DNA from: Anaerocolumna xylanovorans DSM 12503
Lineage (GTDB): Bacteria > Bacillota > Clostridia > Lachnospirales > Lachnospiraceae
Assembly (NCBI RefSeq): GCF_900143645.1
Contig: NZ_FRFD01000009.1
Span: 62,001 to 126,000 of the forward strand
DNA length: 64,000 bases
Reading direction: 5' to 3'
Shown in pieces: positions 39,129-48,870 of the stretch (position 1 is the first letter of the stretch; the number at the start of each line of letters is the position of its first letter). The notes beneath the pieces were generated by a model that saw only the letters and a list, made by a program, of their open reading frames with translations, had not been told where the DNA came from and did not search any database. The position numbers were made by a program, and so were the translations under genes.

Positions 39129-40694
39129 CTATTTAATGGCTATATTTTCAGTCGTATCAGGATCAACCTCGAATTTTCCCTGATCAAGGCCGGTTATCTT
39201 CTCTCCCAGAATTTCCAGATTACTGATGGTAATATTCTTAATCTTATGTGCTTCATCAAAGCCTTCAATTCTTGACGGACTGAATTTACCGGAAAGCACT
39301 TTTACATTATCAATGGTTACCCCATCGATCTGTCCCCTTTCCTTGGTGGAGGTCCAGTTAGAGGTCTTCGGTATATGAAGGTCAATAAGGTAAGGCATCT
39401 CATCCCCATCCCCTGAACCCATCTGGGCATTTTCAACCGTTATGTTTTTAAAGGTTATGTCCTTTACGGTTGCATCATCGGCATTATGTACGGATATTAC
39501 CGGCTTGTGGAAGTTATTTAGTACGGTAATATCTTCAAAGCTTATATTGGATATGGATACATCCTTTTGCTGTCCCTTATTGGTTTCGTAGCCAATTTCC
39601 ATGGATTGGGCAAAGTCCGTCCAGAGCTGCATATTTTTAAAAGATATATCCGAAGAACTGCCTTCATAATTCTTAATAACCAGGGAGTCATCCCAGCTTC
39701 TTACAAAGCAGTCAGATACCTGGTAATTGGTGCAGGACTGTAAGGTGATGCCATCACCGTTGGGCCTTGAGGATATAATACGTATTCCATCAATCACACC
39801 GTTTGTTGAACTTTTGGCAGAGCATACCCATGCATTGGGATTTAATACGATAATATCCTTTAGGGTAACACCATCACAATCATCAAATTTAAGGGGAACA
39901 TAAGCAGTCTTACCCATCCAGCCTTCAAAGCCGGACCCGTCAAGAATTCCTCTTCCTTCCACCTTAATATTCTTTGCGTAATTAGAATTGATAATGCCAT
40001 GTACAACGGCACCGCCTGCCAGGTACAGTGTCTGATTGTTTTCTAACACAATATTTTCAATATTCCACTCACCAGGTCCGATATATTTTACAGTATCGCT
40101 GCTCTTAGTGGGTGCATCCGTATCAATGGGATTTGCAAAGATATGAAGAGCACGTTCCGGCGAATCGTTAAATGTTACGGTATAATTATCCGGTTTCGTA
40201 ATGGTAAAGGTTATTGTTTTGGCTGCGGTATCTACTTCAGGCTTGATACTATAGCTTAAGGGGCTTACCTTTACTGATTTTAAGTCCATATTTGGTACAC
40301 TAACCTCAATTTTTGCAACACTCTCAAAGTCAAAGTAAGTAATAGGAGTTCTTGACTGAGGCGGCATATAGTCCGGATACCAGGCTCTGTTATGATTTAC
40401 GTTGGTATCATATACATAACAGTCATAGCCGTCTACTTTGACCTTTGTGTCTGTGCAATGCAATAAGGCAAAGTTTCTTTCCTTCTCACTGGCACTTGCC
40501 AGGTCATCCGCTGTCTCATCTTTTAGAGACTTTGGACCGTCATACAGCACCAGCTTGGACCCTTCGTAACTTATCATTTTACTGACCTCTTCTGTTCTGT
40601 CCCTTAAGTGTTTTCCCGCTGCCGCTGCAGTTATAACAAGCGCGAGAATTGCAAACCACTCAACCACTATAATTGCTTTTTTCTTACCTTTCAT
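39129..40694 (-). CDS. membrane-anchored right-handed beta-helix glycosidase (GH28/GH49-like)
   Basis: A 521-residue protein with an N-terminal membrane anchor (about residues 5-28), a beta-rich domain (about 60-200) and a parallel beta-helix (about 210-515) with repeated NI/DI-rich coils. Aspartates in RPNGDGITLQSC and SWDDSLVIKN occupy positions like the catalytic acids of clan GH-N enzymes (GH28 polygalacturonases, GH49 dextranases). The N-terminal domain and the alpha-glucoside context favour a GH49-like role, which is inference. The start at 40694 follows GGAGGAGGGTATTTAC. It lies between pgmB and the F5/8C gene in one operon. Confidence 0.75.
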   Translation of the reverse strand: MKGKKKAIIVVEWFAILALVITAAAAGKHLRDRTEEVSKMISYEGSKLVLYDGPKSLKDETADDLASASEKERNFALLHCTDTKVKVDGYDCYVYDTNVNHNRAWYPDYMPPQSRTPITYFDFESVAKIEVSVPNMDLKSVKVSPLSYSIKPEVDTAAKTITFTITKPDNYTVTFNDSPERALHIFANPIDTDAPTKSSDTVKYIGPGEWNIENIVLENNQTLYLAGGAVVHGIINSNYAKNIKVEGRGILDGSGFEGWMGKTAYVPLKFDDCDGVTLKDIIVLNPNAWVCSAKSSTNGVIDGIRIISSRPNGDGITLQSCTNYQVSDCFVRSWDDSLVIKNYEGSSSDISFKNMQLWTDFAQSMEIGYETNKGQQKDVSISNISFEDITVLNNFHKPVISVHNADDATVKDITFKNITVENAQMGSGDGDEMPYLIDLHIPKTSNWTSTKERGQIDGVTIDNVKVLSGKFSPSRIEGFDEAHKIKNITISNLEILGEKITGLDQGKFEVDPDTTENIAIK

Positions 40695-40715
40695 GTAAAT
40701 ACCCTCCTCCATTCC

Positions 40716-41366
40716 TTATGACTCTAAGATAGTCTTCCAGTCAATGTCTGCCTCAAGACCCGGCGCTTCATAATCCGCACGGAGCTGTTCATATTCGGTC
40801 CCAACTCCAAGGGTTTTCATATGTGCTGCCTTTCCTGCCACTATTCCGGCAAAAGAATCCTCGACTACAAGGCATTCTTCATATTTAAGTCCCAGCTTAT
40901 TAGCTGCTACCTCAAATACTTCCGGGTCCGGTTTTGACTTTGTTATATCCAGCCCGCAGCTTACCTTATCGACATATTCCATGAGCCCGGTTTTTGTTAA
41001 GATGATCGGCGCATTTTTGCTTACTGAACCGATTCCTATCAGAATCCCCTTATTCCTTAACATTTTCAGGCACTCCACTACTCCCGGAAGTATGGCGCTC
41101 TCATTAAGTTCCGTAAGAAGCTCTTTATAGAAATTATTCTTCCGCTCTGCCAGTTCCTCCTTTTCTGCCACTGTATAAATCCTGCTGCCCTTGCTAAGAA
41201 CCACCTCCAATGATTCCATTCTGCTTACACCTTTTTGCTTTTTGTTATCTTCTTTTGAAAATTTATCTATACCAAGCTCTTCGGCTAACATTTTCCATGC
41301 TTTAAAGTGCATTTCGTCCGTTGAAACCAAAACCCCATCCAAGTCAAAAATTACTCCTTTTATCAT
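40716..41366 (-). CDS. pgmB: beta-phosphoglucomutase
   Basis: A 216-residue HAD-family mutase that converts beta-glucose 1-phosphate, the product of GH65 phosphorylases, to glucose 6-phosphate. The nucleophile and acid/base are Asp8 and Asp10 (FDLDGVL). Further motifs are TDEMHFKAWKMLAEELG, the cap segment KGVSRMESLEVVL, SVSKNAPIIL, KPDPEVFEVAA and VVEDSFAGIVAG, all typical of PgmB. It is the first gene of a four-gene minus-strand operon and is divergent from the LacI regulator. The start follows AAAGGAGATGAGATC. Confidence 0.94.
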   Translation of the reverse strand: MIKGVIFDLDGVLVSTDEMHFKAWKMLAEELGIDKFSKEDNKKQKGVSRMESLEVVLSKGSRIYTVAEKEELAERKNNFYKELLTELNESAILPGVVECLKMLRNKGILIGIGSVSKNAPIILTKTGLMEYVDKVSCGLDITKSKPDPEVFEVAANKLGLKYEECLVVEDSFAGIVAGKAAHMKTLGVGTEYEQLRADYEAPGLEADIDWKTILES

Positions 41367-41425
41367 GATCTCATCTCCTTTGAATTTATTGCTGCTTTTT
41401 TAATCTGTACATTTTCCCCTGGTTA

Positions 41426-41460
41426 TGTTAAACTATTTACACTTAAGTTTAACATTAAAC
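41426..41460. promoter_or_regulatory. LacI-type operators between pgmB and lacI
   Basis: GTTTAACATTAAAC (41447-41460) is a one-mismatch version of the perfect palindrome GTTTAACGTTAAAC at 50475. Together with TGTTAAAC at 41426-41433 it also forms a longer inverted repeat. The position in the divergent 117-base gap could control both the regulator gene and the pgmB operon. Confidence 0.65.
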
Positions 41461-41483
41461 CCGCTAAAGAAAGGAACATTCAA

Positions 41484-42500
41484 ATGACCACCATTAAGGA
41501 TATTGCACAAGCCGTAGGGGTAAGCTGTACTACTGTCTCCAATGTGATCCACGGAAAGACAGGCCGCGTATCAGCAGAAACTATTACCCGCATTAACGAA
41601 GCTATAGATAAACTGGGTTATGTTCCGAATATGTCCGCACGCTCCCTGGTGTCCAGTTCTTCCAAAGTTATTGGAATGATCAGCCACCTTACTTCAAATA
41701 AAAAGGAAAGTATTGTAGAAGACCCCTTCCACTCCGCCTTTATTGGTTCTATTGAAAAAACCTTAAGGGAAAACGGCTACTATTTAATGCTTCGTACAGT
41801 AGAAACTACATCTGACTTGATAAACTTTTTGCACAACTGGAATGTGGACGGCCTTTTCTGTACCGGTGTATTCCAGGATGAATTTTTTGAAGCCCTGACA
41901 AGTCTTAAAATTCCTGTAGTATTAATTGATAGCTATGTATCCCATCCTAATATCTGCAATGTAGGCTTGGAGGATTATGACGGCGGCTATACTGCAACCA
42001 GGTATTTACTGGATAAGGGCCACGAAAATATTGCTTTCGCTTCACCCAGCATTAAAGAAAAGGGCGTTGTTTATGAACGTTTTCAGGGATATAAGAATGC
42101 CTTAAAGGAAGCCGGCGTTCCCTTCCGCCAGAATATTGTATTCGAGCAGGAGCTTGACACGGCTACCACCATTGCCCTGGGTACAAAACTTGCGGCAAGA
42201 AAGGATATAACCGCAGTCTTTGCCACCGCTGATATCCTGGCTGCCGGTATTATGGCAGGTCTTAAACAGGCAGGCAAAAAAGTCCCGGAAGATATATCCA
42301 TTATAGGTTTTGATGATATTAACCTGTGCCAGTTAACCTGTCCGACACTCACCACAATTCATCAGGATGCGCCCTTAAAGGGAAAATTGGCTGTTTATTT
42401 CCTAATGGACAAGCTGGACAATAAGCCCATTCCCAACAGGGAAATTATTCTTCCTATTCATCTTGTGGAACGTCAAAGTGTAAAATCACTTTTTAATTAG
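41484..42500 (+). CDS. LacI-family transcriptional regulator of the sugar locus
   Basis: A 338-residue repressor with an N-terminal LacI HTH (TTIKDIAQAVGVSCTTVSNVIHGKTGRVSAETITRI, residues 2-37), the hinge helix (VPNMSARSLVSSSS) and a periplasmic-binding-protein-like ligand domain (about 60-335). It probably senses a sugar of the neighbouring GH65/ABC pathway. Matching palindromes are found at its own promoter and at the solute-binding-protein promoter. The start follows GAAAGGAAC. It lies alone on the plus strand inside an otherwise minus-strand locus. Confidence 0.92.
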   Translation: MTTIKDIAQAVGVSCTTVSNVIHGKTGRVSAETITRINEAIDKLGYVPNMSARSLVSSSSKVIGMISHLTSNKKESIVEDPFHSAFIGSIEKTLRENGYYLMLRTVETTSDLINFLHNWNVDGLFCTGVFQDEFFEALTSLKIPVVLIDSYVSHPNICNVGLEDYDGGYTATRYLLDKGHENIAFASPSIKEKGVVYERFQGYKNALKEAGVPFRQNIVFEQELDTATTIALGTKLAARKDITAVFATADILAAGIMAGLKQAGKKVPEDISIIGFDDINLCQLTCPTLTTIHQDAPLKGKLAVYFLMDKLDNKPIPNREIILPIHLVERQSVKSLFN

Positions 42501-42504
42501 TCAG

Positions 42505-42534
42505 AAGGGGATGTCAATTTATTCATCCCCTTTT
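42505..42534. terminator. bidirectional terminator between lacI and the GH65 gene
   Basis: AAGGGGATG (42505-42513) pairs with CATCCCCTT (42524-42532), with T-rich sequence on the plus side, between two convergent genes. Confidence 0.82.
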
Positions 42535-42545
42535 CTTTTTCTAAT

Positions 42546-44711
42546 TCAATTTATCTTCTCTACCCTGGCTTCTTCTTTTGTTATAGTTACCTGATGCAAT
42601 TCTCCCAGATAATAAACCTTAAAGCTTAATTTGCTCCATCCATCAGGCAGTTTTGACTCTGCTTTTAAAGTCCCATTTTCAATATGGAGTCCTCCAAATC
42701 CTTCCACTGCGGTCATATAAGCTCCTCCGCTGGCAGCCGGATGCGTACCTCCTATATAAATCAGTCCTGCCCACTGCTTTCCTCCATCCACTAAATCTGC
42801 CTTTGCAGACTTAATAAAGAAAGGATAAGCTTTCTCTGCCATATCACACTTACAGGCAAGCATGGAATACATGCAGGCACTTAAAGAAGAACCATGCTCT
42901 GTTCTCGGCTCATAATAAGCCCAGTTCTTATAAAGGGTATCCTTATCGTATTCCCCGGAAAAGAGGTTAACCATGGTTACCACATCCGCCTGTTTGATTA
43001 CCTTGGTATGGGAAGCGACACCATAAGCTCCTCCCCAATATTCCTTTTCATGCAGAAGTCTTGATTTGACCTCTGAAACCGTAACTTCCTCCAATTGTTC
43101 ATATCCGTCAAACTGTTCAATAACTCCTGTTTCTTTATCCGGTGAAGGGATATATAAATGCTCTGCTGCATCTTTAAACTTATTATAAAGTTCTTTATAG
43201 AGGACACTATCCTGCTCTGTATAATTTTCCAATATATTTACAGCCGAATCGAATGTAAGCTTAGCCATCCGGTTGGTATAGGCATTATTATTCACTCTTT
43301 CATGGTATTCATCAGGTCCGATAACATCCCACAATTCATAGCAGTCTTTATTTACTCGCTTTACTAAAAGACTGTAGTAGAATTTGGCACATTCAATGAT
43401 TACCTCTGCACCGCCTTCTTTCAGTAAATCATCTTTACCCGTAAACTGTACATAACGCATAATGCCATAAGCAACTGCTGCTGAAATGTGTATCTGCTTA
43501 TCTTTAAAATAAGTGCGCATGGGACGTCCGGTAAATACATCCGTTACGTTGTAATCCGAACAGGCATCAAAGCCGCCCTCCTGGCTCTCCCAGGCATAGA
43601 AGGCTCCGTTAAAACCATAGCCTTTTGCTTTCTTTTTTGCACCTTCCAAGGTGTCGATACGGTATTTTAACAGTGTTTTTGCAACCTCCGGCTCCGTAAA
43701 GAGAAAGAAGTCCAGCATAAACATTTCCGTATCCCAAAATACCGCTCCCTTATAGGTCTGACCGGAAAGCCCTCTTGCTGCAATGGACAGGCTCTTTGAA
43801 TGTCTGGGGGCAATGCTGTGAAGATGATATAAGGAATAATTAAGTGATTCCATGGCTTCATCGTCTCCTTCAATCAGAACCTCCGATACATTCCACACCT
43901 CTTCCCACTTGCTGCAATGCTTTGCGTACAGGCTTTCATAGCCCTTAGACTTTGCCTGGACTGCAAGGGCTTTTGCCTCTTCCTTATAGCCTTGCAAATC
44001 CTTACTGGTGTATACGCTGATATACTTATAGAAGGTATATTCTTCCCCTGCCTTAACCGTAAGCTTCAGATGTCTGACAATCTTTCTGCCGGCACTTTCT
44101 GTCACTTCTTCTGCCGCAAAGGCAGCATCAAAACTTTCGCAAACTACAACTTCATCTTTATTTTCATGGGTGATTCCAAGGGCACATATAACCTCTTCCT
44201 CGGTACCGGTTTCTACCTTGTCATAATGGGGCCCGTTAATATCCCAGACATCTCCGTCTATTCCCGTGAGCACCTCAAGACTGCCGTCAAAGGAAGGTGT
44301 TATTTTAACCTTCAGGCAAATGAGGTGTTTTTCATCCATACTGGCAAAGCGCTGTGTTTCAAGAAGTACTTTGCCCTTTACCGTCTGAAAAGCAGTCTCT
44401 CTGTGAAAGATTCCATGCCTGAAATCCAGGGTCATCTTATGGGAAAGACATTCTTTTTCCGGCAGGGCATATTCCTCACCCGCTGCAAGGATTCTGGTAA
44501 AAAGACCGTTAGGGGCATTAAGAGGTTCCCTCCAGCCGTTTCCTACCTGGTCATAGATACCGGAAAGGTTAATAGCCGGGAACTGTTCCCTCTTAAACTC
44601 TTCCAAGGTTCCTCTGATACCCATATAGCCATTGCCGGTTAAGAACTTATTCCCAAGACCTGTCGCTTTTTCTTCATCAAATCCATTTTCTTCAATCTTC
44701 CAGTTAACCAT
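42546..44711 (-). CDS. GH65 glycoside phosphorylase (first type, 721 residues)
   Basis: A cytoplasmic GH65 enzyme that phosphorolyses an alpha-glucoside (family activities: maltose, trehalose, kojibiose, nigerose, glucosyl-rhamnose, glucosylglycerol) to beta-glucose 1-phosphate. The (alpha/alpha)6 barrel carries FWDTEMFMLDFF and the general acid Glu468 in IGPDEYHERVNNNAYTNRM. The N-terminal beta-sandwich opens with NGYMGIRGTLEE. The phosphate-binding C-terminal part has YEPRTEHGSSLSACMYS. Specificity cannot be read from these motifs. It is the last gene of the ABC-GH65 operon, 15 bases after the second GH65 gene; its start follows GGAAAGGAATTAACTT. Confidence 0.92.
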   Translation of the reverse strand: MVNWKIEENGFDEEKATGLGNKFLTGNGYMGIRGTLEEFKREQFPAINLSGIYDQVGNGWREPLNAPNGLFTRILAAGEEYALPEKECLSHKMTLDFRHGIFHRETAFQTVKGKVLLETQRFASMDEKHLICLKVKITPSFDGSLEVLTGIDGDVWDINGPHYDKVETGTEEEVICALGITHENKDEVVVCESFDAAFAAEEVTESAGRKIVRHLKLTVKAGEEYTFYKYISVYTSKDLQGYKEEAKALAVQAKSKGYESLYAKHCSKWEEVWNVSEVLIEGDDEAMESLNYSLYHLHSIAPRHSKSLSIAARGLSGQTYKGAVFWDTEMFMLDFFLFTEPEVAKTLLKYRIDTLEGAKKKAKGYGFNGAFYAWESQEGGFDACSDYNVTDVFTGRPMRTYFKDKQIHISAAVAYGIMRYVQFTGKDDLLKEGGAEVIIECAKFYYSLLVKRVNKDCYELWDVIGPDEYHERVNNNAYTNRMAKLTFDSAVNILENYTEQDSVLYKELYNKFKDAAEHLYIPSPDKETGVIEQFDGYEQLEEVTVSEVKSRLLHEKEYWGGAYGVASHTKVIKQADVVTMVNLFSGEYDKDTLYKNWAYYEPRTEHGSSLSACMYSMLACKCDMAEKAYPFFIKSAKADLVDGGKQWAGLIYIGGTHPAASGGAYMTAVEGFGGLHIENGTLKAESKLPDGWSKLSFKVYYLGELHQVTITKEEARVEKIN

Positions 44712-44726
44712 AAGTTAATTCCTTTC

Positions 44727-47021
44727 CTAACGGGAGATAGGAATCACTAATTCTTCCTTCCCTAAAGTATATGGCTTTCCATAAATCAGAACCGGTATGC
44801 CTGCCCCCTTCTTGGAGGTGATTTTTACATTCTTTCCATCTACTCTGACGAAAAGAACGTCCTCTTTAAAATGAATCTTGAAGGAATAGCCTTTCCATTC
44901 CTTCGGAAGAGAAGGAGCAAAGGAAAGTTCTTTCCCGTCAGACCTCATACCGCCAAATCCATAGACGATGTTCATCCAGGCTGCTGCAATAGACGTAGTA
45001 TGAAGTCCCTCGCCTGTGTTTCTGTTATAGTTATCCATATCCATTCTGGTGGCAAATCCAAAGAACTTATAAGCCTCCTCTTCCTTTCCTATCTGTGAAG
45101 CCAGGATAGAGTGAACAGAGGGTGAAAGAGAACTCTCATGGATACATCTGGGCTCATAATATTCATAATTACTTCTTAGCTGTTCCTCTGTAAAATCGCT
45201 GTTATACATCAGCATAAACATCAAAACATCCGGCTGCTTTAACATGTCGTTGCGGTATATTCTGTCATAGGTCCAGTGATGGTATAAAGGGAATTCCTCT
45301 ATGGGTATTTCATCAATATCTACATGAGGCAGGTTAAAATATCCTTCATGCTGCTCAAATACACCGGTTTCCTTTTCATAAGGAATATACATATGTTCTG
45401 CAATACTTCGGAAATACTTTACTTCCTCTGCCGTAAGTCCCCGTTCTTTTATAACCTCCTGATACCTGTCCGGAGCTTTTTCTGAACACCTGTTTAAAAC
45501 ATCAAGGGTATATTCCAGCGTCTTCTTTCCAAGATAATTGGTATAGCAATTATTGTTAACCATCATCTGGAATTCATCAGGACCCATTACACCATAAAAG
45601 CCATAACGTGTCTTATCCGCACTCCAGTCTCCTCTTGTTGCAAGCATTCTGCTAAGCTCAATCAAGATAGGAAGTCCCATGTTAAAGAGAAATTCCTCAT
45701 CTCCGGTTATGTTCTCGTAATGCCAGTACCCATAAGCAACTGCCGTAGAAGCCTGCAGCTGTAAGCTGGCATGCTGCCACAAGGAACAGCACTCTCTTCC
45801 CGTGATGGTAGCAATGGGATAAAAAGCACCCTTGCAATCCAATTCTTTTGCTCTTTCCATTGCCTCGGTAAGTGTCAGGTAACGGAATTCAAGCAGATGT
45901 TTGGCTGCTTCCGTATTATTAAAGATGTAAAAGGGCAGACAGTAGGCTTCCGTGTCCCAGAAAGTATTTCCGCTGTAAGCTTCTCCGGTTAAACCCTTTG
46001 CACCAATAATGGTTCCCTTGTCGGCACCGTGATAGGTCTGGTGCATCTGGAAGATACAATATCGGATACCCTGTTGGTTTAATTCGTCTCCGTCAATTGC
46101 AATGTCAGAATCCTCCCAGGTGTTTTTCCACCAGTTAAGGGTATCTTCCTTTAATTTCTCATAACTTAACGCTCTTAATACCTTAAAGTTTTCCTGGCAC
46201 TTCTTATCAAAAGCTTCCTTATCTTCTTTGCCTGTACCTTTACGGCTGATATTCCTTATAATTTTAGTAAACTCTAAGGTCTTTCCTTCTTCTGCTGCCA
46301 GCACAAACCTTCTTACTAACTTCTTTTCTTCCCTGCAGTCAGACTTACTACTGTAATCACACTGAAACAGACAACTTACCAAAAGAGCCTGGTCCGTACT
46401 GACAGTGCTTCCCAACATGCTGATAGCAGTATCCTCTGATGCAATATCAACTACATTCCACATACTTTTACCAGTCATATGATGAATCTGTGTAAAATCA
46501 ATACCGGAAGAGAGTATTATCCCGCCTGTAAAATCAACAGGTGTTATCTTAATCCTTTGAACGGCAGCCTCTGCCTCTTTCATGGATAAAAAGCGTTCAA
46601 ATTCCAGCTTAATTTTCTTGCCGCTCCTTAAATTCCATGTATAGCTTCTGGTTAAAATACCGCTCTTTAAATCCAGCACTCTCTCAAAATCTTCAAATGC
46701 ACTGGTATTAAGGTCCGCACTCTCACCGTCTGCTTCAATCCTTGTATATAACCAGTCTGCGGAATTCACGATAAATTCTGTTCTGTCTATAATTCCCTTA
46801 TAACCGGATTTCTCTAATTCTGCCGCTTCGTATATCCCATTGAAGTAATTGCCTATCAGGCTGTCTCCGGAATATCCTTCCTCAAAACTGCCTCTGGTTC
46901 CCATGTATTCATTCCCTAGGGAAAACACAGATTCAGAAACCTTTGCATATTCTTTGTTAAAGCCCTTTTCAATAATCTTCCACGGGTCTAATTTATAATA
47001 AATATCTGCTGATTTTGCCAT
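44727..47021 (-). CDS. GH65 glycoside phosphorylase (second type, 764 residues)
   Basis: A second, clearly different GH65 enzyme with the same fold: N-terminal NEYMGTRGSFEEGYSG, barrel motifs FWDTEAYCLPFYIF and MGPDEFQMMVNNNCYTNYLG with general acid Glu483, and C-terminal YYEPRCIHESSLSPSVHSI. The EFQMM and WQHASLQLQASTAVAYGYWHY segments set it apart from its neighbour (EYHER), and the length resembles nigerose- or glucosylglycerol-phosphorylase-like members. That comparison is from memory. Two phosphorylases in tandem imply two linkages or acceptors from the same imported material. It follows the permease gene by three bases and starts after AAGGGGTAGAGT. Confidence 0.91.
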   Translation of the reverse strand: MAKSADIYYKLDPWKIIEKGFNKEYAKVSESVFSLGNEYMGTRGSFEEGYSGDSLIGNYFNGIYEAAELEKSGYKGIIDRTEFIVNSADWLYTRIEADGESADLNTSAFEDFERVLDLKSGILTRSYTWNLRSGKKIKLEFERFLSMKEAEAAVQRIKITPVDFTGGIILSSGIDFTQIHHMTGKSMWNVVDIASEDTAISMLGSTVSTDQALLVSCLFQCDYSSKSDCREEKKLVRRFVLAAEEGKTLEFTKIIRNISRKGTGKEDKEAFDKKCQENFKVLRALSYEKLKEDTLNWWKNTWEDSDIAIDGDELNQQGIRYCIFQMHQTYHGADKGTIIGAKGLTGEAYSGNTFWDTEAYCLPFYIFNNTEAAKHLLEFRYLTLTEAMERAKELDCKGAFYPIATITGRECCSLWQHASLQLQASTAVAYGYWHYENITGDEEFLFNMGLPILIELSRMLATRGDWSADKTRYGFYGVMGPDEFQMMVNNNCYTNYLGKKTLEYTLDVLNRCSEKAPDRYQEVIKERGLTAEEVKYFRSIAEHMYIPYEKETGVFEQHEGYFNLPHVDIDEIPIEEFPLYHHWTYDRIYRNDMLKQPDVLMFMLMYNSDFTEEQLRSNYEYYEPRCIHESSLSPSVHSILASQIGKEEEAYKFFGFATRMDMDNYNRNTGEGLHTTSIAAAWMNIVYGFGGMRSDGKELSFAPSLPKEWKGYSFKIHFKEDVLFVRVDGKNVKITSKKGAGIPVLIYGKPYTLGKEELVIPISR

Positions 47022-47024
47022 ACT

Positions 47025-47903
47025 CTACCCCTTTAATGCTCCTGCTGCTGCGCCTTCTGTAATTTGTTTTTGGAAAATAGTAAATAAAATGATAGGAGGT
47101 ATAATTGAAAAAGCTACCGCTCTTAGAACTTCTACATCTGTTGCAGTGGAGGTTCTAAACAGAAATAAGCGAACCATAACCGTTTCCTTCCCTGAACCGT
47201 TTAATACCAGATAAGGCAAGAGGAAATCGGACCAGGCAGCATTAATTGCAAATATAACCACTACCATAACGATGGACTTTGACAGAGGAAGTACGATTCT
47301 GGCAAAGGTCTTTAGATATCCGCATCCGTCTAACTTGGCTGCCTCAATCAATTCCTTGGGCAGACCTTCAAAAAACTGCTTGAATAATATTACATAAAAT
47401 GCATTGGCACCAAAGGAAAGCCACAGCGGTAAAAAGGACTGGTTTAATCCTATTCTGTTAATGTTTACGAATAACGCTACAACACTTGTTGTTGCAGGAA
47501 TCAGCAAACTCCACATAACCAGGCCAAACACTATCTTATGTCCCTTTGGTTTTAAAATTCCAATAACGTATGCTATCAGTCCGTTAAATACGACCGCACA
47601 TACAACGCTGCCTACAACGGATATGGAGGAGTTAATATAATACTTTGCAAATTTCAAATCTCCCCATGTCTTTATATAAGTGTCAAGATCAAAGCTTGAA
47701 GGCAATATGGTTGCGCTTCTTCTGAATTCCCGGATATCCTTAAAACTTGCAAGGAATACCCATACAGGAGGAAACAGGGATACTATGATAATAGCAAAGC
47801 AGATGATATAAATTGCAATAAGTAATATTTTGGTGCGTTTGGAATGAAGGTCATAAAAACGGACAACTCCGTCTTCTTTTTTTCTGTAATTATCAAAGAA
47901 CAT
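47025..47903 (-). CDS. sugar ABC importer permease (MalG-type)
   Basis: A 292-residue membrane protein with six helices and the EAA loop EAAKLDGCGYLKTFARIVLPLSKSI (about residues 186-210), as in carbohydrate CUT1 permeases. The C-terminus EGAAAGALKG is typical of the MalG side. It pairs with the MalF-type permease encoded 12 bases upstream. No cognate ATPase lies in the locus; CUT1 systems in Firmicutes often share a common MsmK-type ATPase. The start follows GGGGGTGTTTGA. Confidence 0.93.
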   Translation of the reverse strand: MFFDNYRKKEDGVVRFYDLHSKRTKILLIAIYIICFAIIIVSLFPPVWVFLASFKDIREFRRSATILPSSFDLDTYIKTWGDLKFAKYYINSSISVVGSVVCAVVFNGLIAYVIGILKPKGHKIVFGLVMWSLLIPATTSVVALFVNINRIGLNQSFLPLWLSFGANAFYVILFKQFFEGLPKELIEAAKLDGCGYLKTFARIVLPLSKSIVMVVVIFAINAAWSDFLLPYLVLNGSGKETVMVRLFLFRTSTATDVEVLRAVAFSIIPPIILFTIFQKQITEGAAAGALKG

Positions 47904-47915
47904 TCAAACACCCCC

Positions 47916-48833
47916 TTAATTTTCTTTGGAAGCGGTAATTTTAAAATACAAACCGCTTAATATAATTAGCACGATACTCATCATAACGGACAATGCTGCT
48001 GCCATCGGATAGTTGTAATCCCTGAAAGCGTAATTATACACTAACTGCATAATAGAAATACTTGCATTGTTTGGTCCGCCGTTTGTCATAACCAAAGGTT
48101 CGTAGATTATCTGGAACACAGAGATTATTTGCAGGATAAGTAAAGTCTTGCCCAGAGAAAAGATGCTGGGGACTGTAATGTATCGCATTCTGCTTAAGAT
48201 ACCCGCGCCGTCTATGGTTGCTGCTTCGTAAAGCTCGGGATTAATATTTGATATACCTGCCATGTAAATTAAGGCAGTGGAACCTGCACCTTTCCAGGTC
48301 ATTGCAAGCACAATAAGGGGAATGGTCCATTTGGGATTGGTGAGCCATATCTGAGGCGCTACACCGATTTTATCCAGTAATATGTTTAAAACGCCGGTAT
48401 TTCCGGGACGGAAAAAGAAACCCCACATAAGTACTGTAGCAAGTCCCGGCATAATATTGGGGAAGTATACCCCTACTCTAAAAAAGCTTCTGAAATGAGT
48501 TGTTTCTGTTATCAGCACTGCTATGATAATGGGAACTAAGAATCCAATAATCAAAGACCATAAAATATATACAAATGTGTTGGAAAATGCCGCAAGGAAA
48601 TCCGGGTGCTTTAGTACTTTCATATAATTGCTGAAGCCTACAAATTTTTCTAAGCGAATTCCTTTTGCGGTATAAAGGGAGAGTCGGATACTTTCAACCA
48701 ATGGCTCCCACACAAAAAATGCAAATAACAGGAGTGTCGGCAGCATGATAAGCCATCCTGTTAAATCTTTTCTCTTCATCCTACTAGTAGTTCTCGGTGT
48801 CCTATTTGCTAAGTCATTTTTCGTTTCAGCCAA
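47916..48833 (-). CDS. sugar ABC importer permease (MalF-type)
   Basis: A 305-residue membrane protein with six helices and the EAA-type loop YEAATIDGAGILSRMRYITVPSIF, the partner of the MalG-type permease. The start appears to be TTG 48833, nine bases after AAGGAGGGC, giving MAETKND; an ATG 54 bases further in (MKRKDLTGW) has a much weaker site. A stable hairpin lies between this gene and the binding-protein gene, which probably lowers its expression relative to the binding protein. Confidence 0.92.
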   Translation of the reverse strand: MAETKNDLANRTPRTTSRMKRKDLTGWLIMLPTLLLFAFFVWEPLVESIRLSLYTAKGIRLEKFVGFSNYMKVLKHPDFLAAFSNTFVYILWSLIIGFLVPIIIAVLITETTHFRSFFRVGVYFPNIMPGLATVLMWGFFFRPGNTGVLNILLDKIGVAPQIWLTNPKWTIPLIVLAMTWKGAGSTALIYMAGISNINPELYEAATIDGAGILSRMRYITVPSIFSLGKTLLILQIISVFQIIYEPLVMTNGGPNNASISIMQLVYNYAFRDYNYPMAAALSVMMSIVLIILSGLYFKITASKEN

Positions 48834-48870
48834 TTTTCCTGCCCTCCTTGTAATTCAATCTGTCTTATCA

